This document shows, in pieces, positions 7,715-15,871 of a stretch of DNA of 64,000 bases. Numbering within the stretch: position 1 is the stretch's first letter; the number at the start of each line of letters is the position of its first letter. Under the pieces are notes generated by a model. That model had not been told where the DNA came from and did not search any database. It saw only the letters and a program-made list of their open reading frames with translations. Where the stretch lies: the NCBI GenBank assembly GCA_902768795.1, contig CACXMS010000003.1:1-64000 (forward strand), written 5' to 3'. This DNA comes from an uncultured Eubacteriales bacterium. GTDB lineage: Bacteria > Bacillota > Clostridia > Christensenellales > CAG-138. A program made the position numbers and the translations under genes.

Positions 7715-9193
7715 TCAGATTGTAATACAGATGAGGTTGTTGCAGTTGCTGTTGACGATCTCCTGGATCGCGCCCTGCATCTTTTGCTGCACCTCGTCGT
7801 TCATTCCGTTCATCTTGCCGCGCATCCCCTCCAGCACGAGATCGTACAGCGATTTGCCGAACAGATTGGTATCCCAGATCGCCGTCGGATCGCCTTCGAA
7901 CGTATCGTTGAGATACCGCAGAAGCGCTTCGCTCTGCTGCTCGGTTCCGACGATCGGATTTACCTCGCTGTCGATATCGACGCGAACGATGTGCAGACCG
8001 CTCGCTTTCGCATGCAGCTTGACGCCGAACTTGCTGCCCTGCCGCACGATCTCCGGATCCAGCAGCTCCATTTCGGACGGCTCGGGCGGCACAATGCCGT
8101 AACCGGTCTGTTTCGCCTTTTCCAGCGCGTCCGAGATACGGTCGTATGCTTTTTTGGCTGCGACAAAGCCGGAAATTGCGGACATCAGTTCGTAATCGTC
8201 ACGGATCTCGCATCCGCACGCCTCGGTCAGTACCGAATAGAACACGCCCTCCTCGGGTCGAAGCGCAATCACCGCAGTTCCCTCCCCGAGCGACAGCGTT
8301 TCCAAAAGCGCCGGTTTGAACCGCTCCGGCACGGATAAGCACGCCACCACGCGCTCGCAATCGTGCACGGAACGCACCGACGGCAGCGTCTCGCGCAGCG
8401 GGTCCAGCACGCTTTTCAGAAGCGGATGCGTCGGCGGCAGCGCGCGCAGGTAAGACGGCAGCGTAATATCGATCAGCTTGAGCGGAAACGCGTAAAGCAT
8501 CTCGGTCAGCAGCTCGCAAAGCGTTTTTTCCGAAAGCTGCAGAAGATTCAGCACAAGCGGCTCCACACCGAACGTATCGCGGATGTGATCCGCCGCGTCC
8601 TCGGCCGCCGCTCCGTCCGGGTCCGCCGAATTGACGATCACCAGATACGGCTTTCCGGTTTCCTGCACCGCGCGGATCGCTTCCGCCTCTGCGTCGAGAT
8701 AACTGTCCCGGCCGAGTTCCGTGATTGTTCCGTCGGTCGTTACCACAATTCCGACCGTCGCATGCTCTGCAATCACCTTGCGCGTGCCGATGGCGGCCGC
8801 CTCCGAAAACGGAATGTCGTGATCAAACCACGGCGTCGTCACCATGCGCGTTTCGCCGTTTTCCGTCGCCCCGACCGCATCGTTTACCATGTAGCCGACA
8901 CAGTCGACAAGGCGCACCGAGCAGGTCACGTTCTCATCGAGCGTGATCTCCACGGCGTCGCTCGGAACGAACCGCGGCTGTGTCGTCATCACCGTTCTGC
9001 CCGCTCCGCTTTGCGGCAGCTCGTCGACCACCCGCGCGCGGACGAATTCGTTTTCGATGTTCGGAAGCAGCAGCAGCTCCGAAAACCGTTTGATGAACGT
9101 CGATTTGCCGGTTCGCACCGGGCCGACGACGCCGATATAAATGTCTCCCTGCGTTCGCTTTGCAATATCCTGATAAAGACGCGCTTTGTCCAT
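7715..9193 (-). CDS. spoIVA: Stage IV sporulation protein A, spore-coat ATPase
   Basis: SpoIVA polymerises on the forespore outer membrane, using ATP, to form the platform for coat assembly. The 492-residue protein has the expected length and order: Walker A GPVRTGKST (24-32), the switch-like stretch LVDCVGYMV, a long middle domain, and a conserved C-terminus (ICITI here) that mediates membrane attachment. It is followed closely by gpr and spoIIP. A sigma-E-like promoter lies upstream at 9225-9253, matching mother-cell expression. Confidence 0.97.
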   Translation of the reverse strand: MDKARLYQDIAKRTQGDIYIGVVGPVRTGKSTFIKRFSELLLLPNIENEFVRARVVDELPQSGAGRTVMTTQPRFVPSDAVEITLDENVTCSVRLVDCVGYMVNDAVGATENGETRMVTTPWFDHDIPFSEAAAIGTRKVIAEHATVGIVVTTDGTITELGRDSYLDAEAEAIRAVQETGKPYLVIVNSADPDGAAAEDAADHIRDTFGVEPLVLNLLQLSEKTLCELLTEMLYAFPLKLIDITLPSYLRALPPTHPLLKSVLDPLRETLPSVRSVHDCERVVACLSVPERFKPALLETLSLGEGTAVIALRPEEGVFYSVLTEACGCEIRDDYELMSAISGFVAAKKAYDRISDALEKAKQTGYGIVPPEPSEMELLDPEIVRQGSKFGVKLHAKASGLHIVRVDIDSEVNPIVGTEQQSEALLRYLNDTFEGDPTAIWDTNLFGKSLYDLVLEGMRGKMNGMNDEVQQKMQGAIQEIVNSNCNNLICITI

Positions 9194-9224
9194 ACTATCC
9201 TCCCGCCGTTCTTTTTCTCACCCT

Positions 9225-9253
9225 ACTGTATGACGGAAAGCGCCTTTGTATGC
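9225..9253 (-). promoter_or_regulatory. Sigma-E-like promoter for spoIVA
   Basis: On the minus strand GCATACA (9247-9253), 14-nt spacer, CATACAGT (9225-9232). The -10 closely matches the sigma-E CATACAnT consensus; the -35 is weaker. Mother-cell sigma-E control of spoIVA is established in Bacillus. Confidence 0.65.
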
Positions 9254-9315
9254 CTGTGTTTTTGCGCGTTCCGATTCTGCTCCTTATTTCTTTATTGATT
9301 TTCGATAAGAATGTG

Positions 9316-9344
9316 TTGACGGGCAATAGAAAGCATGGTATAAT
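9316..9344 (+). promoter_or_regulatory. Promoter for the DUF2975/XRE pair
   Basis: TTGACG (9316-9321), 17-nt spacer, TATAAT (9339-9344), 31 nt before the first start codon. Confidence 0.85.
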
Positions 9345-9374
9345 TGCGGCAGAATGCAATCGGGGGGGCTTGCT

Positions 9375-9833
9375 ATGCTTCGTATTGACCGGCGGATTTC
9401 CATCATCCTTTCCTACATTTTCTGTGCGCTCGCGTTTTTCGGCGTTCTCGGGCTTGCCATCATGCTGCCGTTCTTTCGCAACGCAAACGTTCCGTTTCTC
9501 GCCAACCAGGATCGCTTCGGCGTCTGGGGCTATCTCCTGGAATACGCGATCCTCGCGCTTGTGCTCGTTGCGACCTTCTGCCTTGTGCTGCTTCTGAACA
9601 ACGTTCGCGGCGGCGCGATCTTCACAAGCTCGAGCGTCGGCTACCTGCGGATCATCTCCTGGGCTTCGATTCTTGCCGGCACGCTCGCGATCCCGCTCTG
9701 TTTTCTGATCGAATGGAACATGCTGCTGCCCGTCGCGTTTGTCGGGTTGTTTCTCGGCATCGTGCTGCGCGTTGTGAAAAACGTGATTGAGGAAGGCACG
9801 GCGCTCAAGGAAGAAAACGATTCGACGATCTGA
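9375..9833 (+). CDS. DUF2975-type integral membrane protein
   Basis: This 152-residue protein has four hydrophobic helices (about 9-33, 50-74, 93-113, 117-137) and a short charged tail. Size, topology and its pairing with a downstream small XRE regulator match the DUF2975 family, whose function is unknown. The start at 9375 is favoured over an ATG 21 bases upstream because a G-rich SD lies between them. The next gene begins nine bases after the stop. Confidence 0.7.
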   Translation: MLRIDRRISIILSYIFCALAFFGVLGLAIMLPFFRNANVPFLANQDRFGVWGYLLEYAILALVLVATFCLVLLLNNVRGGAIFTSSSVGYLRIISWASILAGTLAIPLCFLIEWNMLLPVAFVGLFLGIVLRVVKNVIEEGTALKEENDSTI

Positions 9834-9842
9834 GGTGGCGGT

Positions 9843-10055
9843 ATGATTATTGTGGATCTGGACGTGATGATGGCAAGGCGGAAGATGTCGCTGAACGAGC
9901 TCAGCGATCGGGTCGGCATTACGCTGGCGAATCTTTCCATTCTGAAAAACAACAAGGCGCGCGCCGTGCGGTTTACCACGCTGAACGCCATCTGCCGTGC
10001 GCTCAACTGCGACGTGCAGGATATTCTGCGGTACGAGCCGGACGAAATCGAATAA
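9843..10055 (+). CDS. Small XRE/Cro-family DNA-binding regulator
   Basis: This 70-residue protein is almost entirely one helix-turn-helix: MARRKMSLNELSDRVGITLANLSILKNNKARAVRFTTL, then ICRALNCDVQDIL, the typical Cro/C1 pattern of YozG-like regulators. It carries no sensor domain. It is co-transcribed with the DUF2975 membrane protein and probably autoregulates the pair; the membrane partner may modulate it. It does not resemble a toxin-antitoxin pair because the partner has no toxin features. Confidence 0.88.
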   Translation: MIIVDLDVMMARRKMSLNELSDRVGITLANLSILKNNKARAVRFTTLNAICRALNCDVQDILRYEPDEIE

Positions 10056-10082
10056 GCACAAAAATGCGGCATGGCTGCCCAT

Positions 10083-10212
10083 CCGTCGAAAAACCCGTTT
10101 TTCGACGGGGATCACGCTGCGGCATGGACCGGTGCATGCCTAAATTGCTTCGCATTTCCGGGCGGCAGCACCGCAATGTATAAAATTCGCCGCGCATGTC
10201 GCTGAATTTTAT
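10083..10212 (+). repeat. Three-hairpin structured repeat, copy A
   Basis: Three stem-loops follow one another: 10083-10093/10098-10108 (11 bp); about 10130-10140/10164-10173 with a bulge and loop containing CCGGGCGGCAG; and 10180-10188/10204-10212 (9 bp) with loop GCCGCGCATGTCGCT. The minus-strand segment 20256-20362 has the same order, the same two loop cores and different but complementary stems. No ORF is present. See the findings. Confidence 0.7.
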
Positions 10213-10284
10213 GATTGTATGCAGGATCTGCTTCCTTTCAAGCAGCGTTACGCGCGGACGGAGCCGCGATGAAACTTCTTTGAC

Positions 10285-10327
10285 ATGCGGCATGGCTGCC
10301 TTTTCGGGCAGCCATGCTTTTGGGTTT
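10285..10327 (+). terminator. Terminator beyond the DUF2975/XRE unit
   Basis: An 11-bp GC-rich stem (10290-10300 with 10307-10317) has a 6-nt loop and a following TTTTGGGTTTT. Its left half belongs to a 16-bp repeat also found at 10064-10079, so an alternative long-range pairing is possible. Confidence 0.75.
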
Positions 10328-10333
10328 TGGTTG

Positions 10334-12184
10334 TTATTTCATTTTCAGCATCCGCATGAATTTGGCGATCACGATCGCCGCGATCAGAATGCAGACGATC
10401 GCAATGCCGATCAGCACGCTGACCCACCATCGGGAGAGCGTTTGCTGCTCCTCGACCTTCTGCCGCTCCCGCTCCTTTTCGGCGTCGGTCTTTGCCTGCG
10501 GCTCGTCGATCCGAAGCCGCGCCGAATCGGACTCGTAGTATTTTGTGCCGTCGGCATCCTCATAGACGATATCGAAGGAGCCGTATGCCTCCCCGTACTT
10601 CTGGGAACCGGAGCGCGTTGTGACGAACACCGTGACCGTCTTTTCCGCGCTCTGCTGCGGCTCCAGATTTCCCATAAATGCAGAGGAGCAGATCAGCCCG
10701 TCGCAGTTTAACGTACAGCGCACATTGTAGATCGGCGCGAAACCCGTGTTGTAAACGCAGATCGGCAGACTGAAGCTCTCGCCGCTCGTCATGCTTTCGG
10801 GCAGCCGGACGTCATCATGTCCGAGCGACGCCATTTGCGTCACCGTCACCGGAAAATCATAGCTGTCCGCGTACTCGCCGCTGCCTGCCGCATCCGAATA
10901 GCGGCACTCGAACGAAAACGAATGCTTGCCCTCGCCGGCGGACGGCAGCGCGCGCAGTTCAAACGTCAGCTTCGCCGTTCCCCCCTGCTTCAGAGGACCA
11001 ACCGTCTGAAAATCCTCCGCGCCCTTATGGCGGATCGCGGCGTCCTGTCCCGTGTATTGCACCTGCACCGCTTCCGCATCCCGCACGCCCGTGTTTTTCA
11101 GCGTCAGCGTCACAGCAAGGTCCGCGCCGCCGTTGACGATCGACTCGTACTCTGCCGCCGCAATCACGACCTGCGGCTGCGTCAGCACAACATGCACCTG
11201 CGTCTGCTCGCTGTAAATTCCGCCGTACCGATCCTCATAAGCGATTTCCACGGTCACGGGCTCGGCGCCCGCACGCGCGCCGAGCGATACCGAAAGGTCG
11301 AACGATACGTCCAGTTTCTGGTTTACGGCCAGCTGTGCAAAAAACTGTTCGGACAGATCGCCGGGACTTTGCAGCGCTTCCGTTTCCGGATGCACCGAAA
11401 CGCGGATGTTTCTTGCGTCGTAATTGCCGACATTCTTCAGCGTCAGCGCGAGCGACGCCGTATCGCCGCCGACGATCTCGGCAGGCGACGTTTGCACCGC
11501 TTCCACGCGCAGAACCGGCTTCCGGACCGTCTCCCGATACGAGCCGCCTCCGCCGCCCGAAGATGCGTTCTTGCCGTCGGTGACCGTAAGCTGCACCGTA
11601 AACGACTGCTGCATCTGCGTGCCGTCCGTCGCGACATAGTCGACCGTAAACGGGATCGGATAGGTTCCGTTCATCCGCTCGCCCGAAAGCGGAAGCTCGA
11701 GCCGGATCAGAAACACCTCGTGCGCCGTGCCGTCCGTCGCCGTTTCCGTTGATTTTAAGACGTCAAACTGATAGTTGCCGAGCACGTACGGCCCGCCCGC
11801 CGAAAGCTCCGGCGTCACGCGGATGCGCTGTCCGAGCGTGTTTCCGAGCAGCGGAAGCACGATGATCGCTTTGCCGCCGGAAACGGTCGGAACATACCCG
11901 TGCCCGTAGGAGGTTTTCATGCCGTCGTACACCGTCGCCGTGTCGATCGACAGCGTTTCCCCGATCACCGGCGGATCCGTCGGCTGCGGCGACGCGGTCG
12001 GCTGGGCGGATGCGGTCGGGCTCGGATCGGGCTCCTGCGGAGAGGGATCCGGTTCCTGTTCTTCCGGTTGTTCGGTCGTTTCACTTCCCGCGGCAGGGTC
12101 CGTCGCCGGATCGTCCTCCGCAAGCGCAAGCAGCGGCATGACTGCCAGCAGCAGCGCCAGAATCCATGCAATCCATCTTTTCAT
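10334..12184 (-). CDS. Secreted, C-terminally anchored CARDB/COG1361-like protein of the ABC operon
   Basis: This 616-residue surface protein has a signal peptide (residues 1-22, AxA site before EDDPAT), a Pro/Ser/Thr/Glu linker to about 75, several beta-sandwich modules with the CARDB/COG1361 signature (LTLKNVGNYDARNIRV, LTLKNTGVRDAEAVQV, ICVYNTGFAPIYNV), a charged helix, one transmembrane helix (about 590-610) and a short basic tail. It is anchored facing outwards. Its start overlaps the ATPase stop by four bases (ATGA), so it ends the permease/five-lipoprotein/ATPase operon. A scaffold or ligand-presenting role is inferred. Confidence 0.8.
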   Translation of the reverse strand: MKRWIAWILALLLAVMPLLALAEDDPATDPAAGSETTEQPEEQEPDPSPQEPDPSPTASAQPTASPQPTDPPVIGETLSIDTATVYDGMKTSYGHGYVPTVSGGKAIIVLPLLGNTLGQRIRVTPELSAGGPYVLGNYQFDVLKSTETATDGTAHEVFLIRLELPLSGERMNGTYPIPFTVDYVATDGTQMQQSFTVQLTVTDGKNASSGGGGGSYRETVRKPVLRVEAVQTSPAEIVGGDTASLALTLKNVGNYDARNIRVSVHPETEALQSPGDLSEQFFAQLAVNQKLDVSFDLSVSLGARAGAEPVTVEIAYEDRYGGIYSEQTQVHVVLTQPQVVIAAAEYESIVNGGADLAVTLTLKNTGVRDAEAVQVQYTGQDAAIRHKGAEDFQTVGPLKQGGTAKLTFELRALPSAGEGKHSFSFECRYSDAAGSGEYADSYDFPVTVTQMASLGHDDVRLPESMTSGESFSLPICVYNTGFAPIYNVRCTLNCDGLICSSAFMGNLEPQQSAEKTVTVFVTTRSGSQKYGEAYGSFDIVYEDADGTKYYESDSARLRIDEPQAKTDAEKERERQKVEEQQTLSRWWVSVLIGIAIVCILIAAIVIAKFMRMLKMK

Positions 12185-12834
12185 TTTGCTTCACCTCTCA
12201 ACATCGTCATTTCGCCCGCGTCCATTTCGCAGACCGTATCGCAAAGGGTTTCAATGTCTGTAATGTTATGGCTCGCCAGCAGAATCGTGCGTCCGTCCGT
12301 CGCGAGCGACCGGAACAGTTCGCGCATCTCCGCGACGCCGTGCTTGTCCAGCCCGTTCATCGGCTCGTCGAGGATCAGCAGCTTCGGGCTTTCCATGATC
12401 GCCTGCGCGATGCCGAGCCGCTGCCGCATGCCGAGCGAATACTTGCCAACCGGCTTGTCCGAAAGCGGATCGAGCCCGACCCTTCGGATCGTTTCCGCAA
12501 CCTGCTTCAGGTCGATCCGGTTGTTCAATGCGGCAAGGATCTCGAGATTTTTCAGCCCCGTAAGATTCGGCAGAAAACCCGGCGTCTCGATGATCAGACC
12601 AAGATCCTCCGGAAAATCAACGTCCTTGCCGATCTGCTTGCCGCCTACGAACACCTTGCCGCTTGTCGGCTGCAGAAAGCCGCAGATGCATTTGAACATG
12701 ACGGTTTTGCCGCTGCCGTTGTTGCCGACGATGCCGTGGATCTTCCCCGCCTCAAAATTGCGATTGATGCCCTTTAAGACCGTATCCTGGCCGAACACCT
12801 TTACAAGGTCATGGATTTCGATTGCGTTTGTCAT
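12181..12834 (-). CDS. ABC transporter ATP-binding protein of the five-lipoprotein operon
   Basis: This 217-residue nucleotide-binding subunit has Walker A GNNGSGKT (37-44), Q-loop region LIIETPGFLPNLTG, signature YSLGMRQR, Walker B LLILDEP and switch histidine ASHN, all intact. It resembles CcmA/bacitracin-type ATPases that pair with ABC-2 permeases. Its only candidate partner is the permease at 20374-22113, five lipoprotein genes upstream in the same operon. The stop overlaps the next start (ATGA). Being short, it has no regulatory C-terminal domain. Confidence 0.93.
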   Translation of the reverse strand: MTNAIEIHDLVKVFGQDTVLKGINRNFEAGKIHGIVGNNGSGKTVMFKCICGFLQPTSGKVFVGGKQIGKDVDFPEDLGLIIETPGFLPNLTGLKNLEILAALNNRIDLKQVAETIRRVGLDPLSDKPVGKYSLGMRQRLGIAQAIMESPKLLILDEPMNGLDKHGVAEMRELFRSLATDGRTILLASHNITDIETLCDTVCEMDAGEMTMLRGEAK

Positions 12835-12846
12835 GCTGTTTCCTCC

Positions 12847-14394
12847 TCAGTATCCCTTGTACAGATCAATCATGCTGCCGTCGATCGCGTTGATCGAGAG
12901 GATCGGCGAATCATTCATGTATTGATAATGCGGCTCCTCGTATGTTTTGCGTGTTTTTATGTTTGTGCGCGTGATCACCGTCGTGCCGTAAAAGTTCCAC
13001 ACCGGAACGAGCAGCCCCGTATCAAACCGGTTCTTTTCCATCACGCGCTGTAAGCCGAGCGTGATGCGCGTAATCTCCATATGCATATCGGACGGATAAT
13101 CGTCCTCAACCACCTGCGATTCATCCAAAATGAGCCACGGCTTTTCCTCGATCCAGACCTGGCTTTTAAACCGTTCCACAATCTTATCGAACGGCAGCAG
13201 ATTCGACGCGGACAGCACGGTCTCCTTTACCCCCAGCGGCGCATACCACGCAAGCTCATACACGCCCTGCTCGTCGATACAGACGGAGATACTTTCGTAC
13301 ATCCATTGCGGCGCAAAGACCTGATCCTCGGCAGGGGTCCCGCGGGATCCCATCATCATGCCCAAAAAGGCGTCCCTGATGCCCGCTGTTTCACGGACGC
13401 AGTTGACGCGATAGCCGCATTGCCCGTCCTTTATATCCGGATAGCAGACGATCGAATCTGCCTTGACCTCCGGGAACCCCACGGACGCAAAGAACGCTTC
13501 CGTGTCCGCGATTGCCTGTGCGGGAGTGTAAGTGATAAACGGATATTCCCGAAGCTCAACGGGATTGTTCGGATCTCGGATCGCTATCCTTGGCGTATGC
13601 ACGCCCCCGTCTCCCTCTCCGCCGCTCAAGTCAGAGCGATCGTTCCAGACGGTTAGCAGCGCATCCTCGAGCCGGTGGCTGTTTCGTTCCTCCTGTCCCG
13701 GAATCGTCAGCTGAACGATCAGCCGGGGCTGATCGTCGCGCGAAGTCGCGTTAAAGCCGTAGCGCGTATAGGTTTTGCCGTCCGTCTCAAATTGCATCAC
13801 GCCGATCGTGCCGTCGCAAATGTCCTCCGAAAGCGTTTCCGGCGCGGTCCTCCAGCGCACCTTCAGTTTCTCGATCGTCTCCGGGATTGTCGCAAGCTCC
13901 TCCTCATCAAGCTCGGCGCGCAGTGCAGGGTCGTTCTGCTGATTTTCGAGCCATGCGATCGTATCGGCGATCTGCGATTTTGTCATAACATTGCTATTGT
14001 GGTACATCGTGCGCCCGCCTGTCAGCGCATTGAAGATGCGCGTGATCTGGTCCTGTGTAAACGTCCCGTGCTCCACACGGATGATCGGGATATCGGCGAC
14101 ATCCGGCACCTCGACCCGCGCGTCGATGTTCACCGTAAAATGTCCGTCCGCTTCGGTAACGGTATCGGAAAGCGTTTCCGGGATCGCATACCGTTCGCGG
14201 ATATGCGTCGCTTTTGGCAGCTCTCCTTTTGCGTCCGCTCCGCCCGCAAAGCCCACAACGTCGGAAGCGGGCGTCGCCGCCGCCTTTTCGAGCATCTCCT
14301 CGGTGTCCTTATGCGTGACAAATTCCTCCTCCGGCGTCGGAACGCAGGCGAGAAGCAGGGAAAGGGATAAGAGAATGATAAGGAATCGTTTCAT
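12847..14394 (-). CDS. Tandem paralogous lipoprotein 5 of 5 (DUF6034-like)
   Basis: This 515-residue lipoprotein has lipobox LLAC at residue 17, then VPTPEEE. The shared N-terminal block VNIDARVEVPDVADIPIIRVEHGTF lies near residues 95-120, and the shared C-terminal signature LLVPVWNFYG ... LSINAIDGSMIDLYKGY at the end. The middle has a Trp/Glu-rich helical insert unlike its siblings. AGGAGG precedes the ATG. It is the last lipoprotein before the ATPase gene, 12 bp apart. I associate the C-terminal signature with the family catalogued as DUF6034; function unknown. Confidence 0.75.
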   Translation of the reverse strand: MKRFLIILLSLSLLLACVPTPEEEFVTHKDTEEMLEKAAATPASDVVGFAGGADAKGELPKATHIRERYAIPETLSDTVTEADGHFTVNIDARVEVPDVADIPIIRVEHGTFTQDQITRIFNALTGGRTMYHNSNVMTKSQIADTIAWLENQQNDPALRAELDEEELATIPETIEKLKVRWRTAPETLSEDICDGTIGVMQFETDGKTYTRYGFNATSRDDQPRLIVQLTIPGQEERNSHRLEDALLTVWNDRSDLSGGEGDGGVHTPRIAIRDPNNPVELREYPFITYTPAQAIADTEAFFASVGFPEVKADSIVCYPDIKDGQCGYRVNCVRETAGIRDAFLGMMMGSRGTPAEDQVFAPQWMYESISVCIDEQGVYELAWYAPLGVKETVLSASNLLPFDKIVERFKSQVWIEEKPWLILDESQVVEDDYPSDMHMEITRITLGLQRVMEKNRFDTGLLVPVWNFYGTTVITRTNIKTRKTYEEPHYQYMNDSPILSINAIDGSMIDLYKGY

Positions 14395-14406
14395 TGTGTC
14401 CTCCTT

Positions 14407-15861
14407 TTAATATCCCGCGTTCCGGTCGATGATGCTGCCATCGATCGCGTTGACGGTTAAAATTGCGGTCGTTCCGTCGTAGCCGAAGCCCTCAAAGCCG
14501 GGCATGTTGTTGTAGTCGGTCAGATGCTCGACGCCGAAAAACGTCCAGCTCGGCACAAGGTACGCCTGCCGCGGCGCGTTCTGCTCCAGCACGCGGGTCA
14601 GCCCGAGCCGGATCTCCGTGATGCGGATCGACGGATTCTCGATCGTGATCCGGTCAAACGAACCGGCATACACGATCCCGAGCCGCTTTTCAAACACCGC
14701 GACAGCTTCTTCGAGCGGAAGCACCCTTACCGCGTCGGAGGAACATTCCAGGATCTCATACGGCGCTCCGTCATAGTAGAACGCCAGAACGCCCTGATCG
14801 TCGACGTAAACGCGCACACGCTCATACCGCCATTGCGGCGCGACGCCGTGTTCGGGATCGGCGTCCGAAGACGCATAGCTGTACAGATCGTTCGTATAGG
14901 TCACGTTAACGCCCGAAACCTGCCGCGTGAACAGGAATTCGTATGCCGCGTCGCACCGTCCGGCCTTTTCTGCCTCCGCGACATATTCGATCAGCGGCGC
15001 GATCCGCGCGTGCGTCAGCGTAAAGTCCGGCGAAAGCTGCAGCCCGTCCATCACGCTCTGCGCCTCGGCCCTTGCGTCCTCCATCGAGCGCTCGGGCGTC
15101 GTCACCCGGAACCGGCCCCGATCGATCATCGGCTGCGCGATCCGCAGCGGGTTTTGGAAGTTGTACGCGTTTTCAAAATGCGTTATCTCCTGAATGTTTC
15201 GGTAATACTCCACGGATTGCGTCGACATCATAACGTGAAAGATGGTTCCGATTTGGGAAATACCGCAGTAGCTCGACGTCCAGAAATCCGTTTCCTGCGG
15301 TTCGCTTCCGGACTCGACAAAGTGAAAATCCATTTCCACGGCCGGGTCGCGGTCGGAATAGACCGGCTCGGCAGGCGCTTCATCCGCCTCCTTCAGCACA
15401 TCCAGAATCGCCCGGTTGATCTCCTCCACCGAATTGTACTTGTCGAGGTCTCCGCTGTCGCGCCGCGCCATCAGACGGTTCGCGATGCCCTGATAATACG
15501 ATTTCGGGAACACGTCGATCGGCTTGCTGTCATTGCCGAGCACGTGCATCACGCGGCGCCGAAACTCCTGCGAAAACCCGCCCTGCCGGATATGAACCAG
15601 CGGGATTTCATTTGTCTGCGGCAGAACGACGTCCGCGTCGACGGTGACGGTCACCCCCGACCGTTCGATCGTAAACTCTTTTTCGACGTGCTTCGATTCC
15701 GGCACGCCGACGATCTCCTCCAGCGGCTCCTCGGGCAGATCCGAAAGCGCGATCTCAATCATCGTCCCCGTCTGCTTCGGCTTTACGACTTCCTCCTCCG
15801 GCGTCGGGACGCAGGCGGTGAGGATGAGCAGCATCAAAAATAGTGCAAGAATCCGTTTCAT
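14407..15861 (-). CDS. Tandem paralogous lipoprotein 4 of 5 (DUF6034-like)
   Basis: This 484-residue lipoprotein starts MKRILALFLMLLILTAC, then VPTPEEE. Shared blocks are VTVDADVVLPQTNEIPLVHIRQGGF near 75-100 and a C-terminus with YLVPSWTFFG ... LTVNAIDGSIIDRNAGY. GAGGAG with correct spacing selects the ATG at 15861 over an upstream in-frame ATG. It is 12 bp from the next gene and 10 bp from the previous. Paralogy to its four neighbours is visible only at the two ends; the central 250 residues are divergent. Confidence 0.75.
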   Translation of the reverse strand: MKRILALFLMLLILTACVPTPEEEVVKPKQTGTMIEIALSDLPEEPLEEIVGVPESKHVEKEFTIERSGVTVTVDADVVLPQTNEIPLVHIRQGGFSQEFRRRVMHVLGNDSKPIDVFPKSYYQGIANRLMARRDSGDLDKYNSVEEINRAILDVLKEADEAPAEPVYSDRDPAVEMDFHFVESGSEPQETDFWTSSYCGISQIGTIFHVMMSTQSVEYYRNIQEITHFENAYNFQNPLRIAQPMIDRGRFRVTTPERSMEDARAEAQSVMDGLQLSPDFTLTHARIAPLIEYVAEAEKAGRCDAAYEFLFTRQVSGVNVTYTNDLYSYASSDADPEHGVAPQWRYERVRVYVDDQGVLAFYYDGAPYEILECSSDAVRVLPLEEAVAVFEKRLGIVYAGSFDRITIENPSIRITEIRLGLTRVLEQNAPRQAYLVPSWTFFGVEHLTDYNNMPGFEGFGYDGTTAILTVNAIDGSIIDRNAGY

Positions 15862-15871
15862 GGGTTTCTCC

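Noticed and set aside
9375-10055. Toxin-antitoxin pair
   Set aside because: The partner of the XRE protein is a four-helix DUF2975-type membrane protein with no toxin signature.
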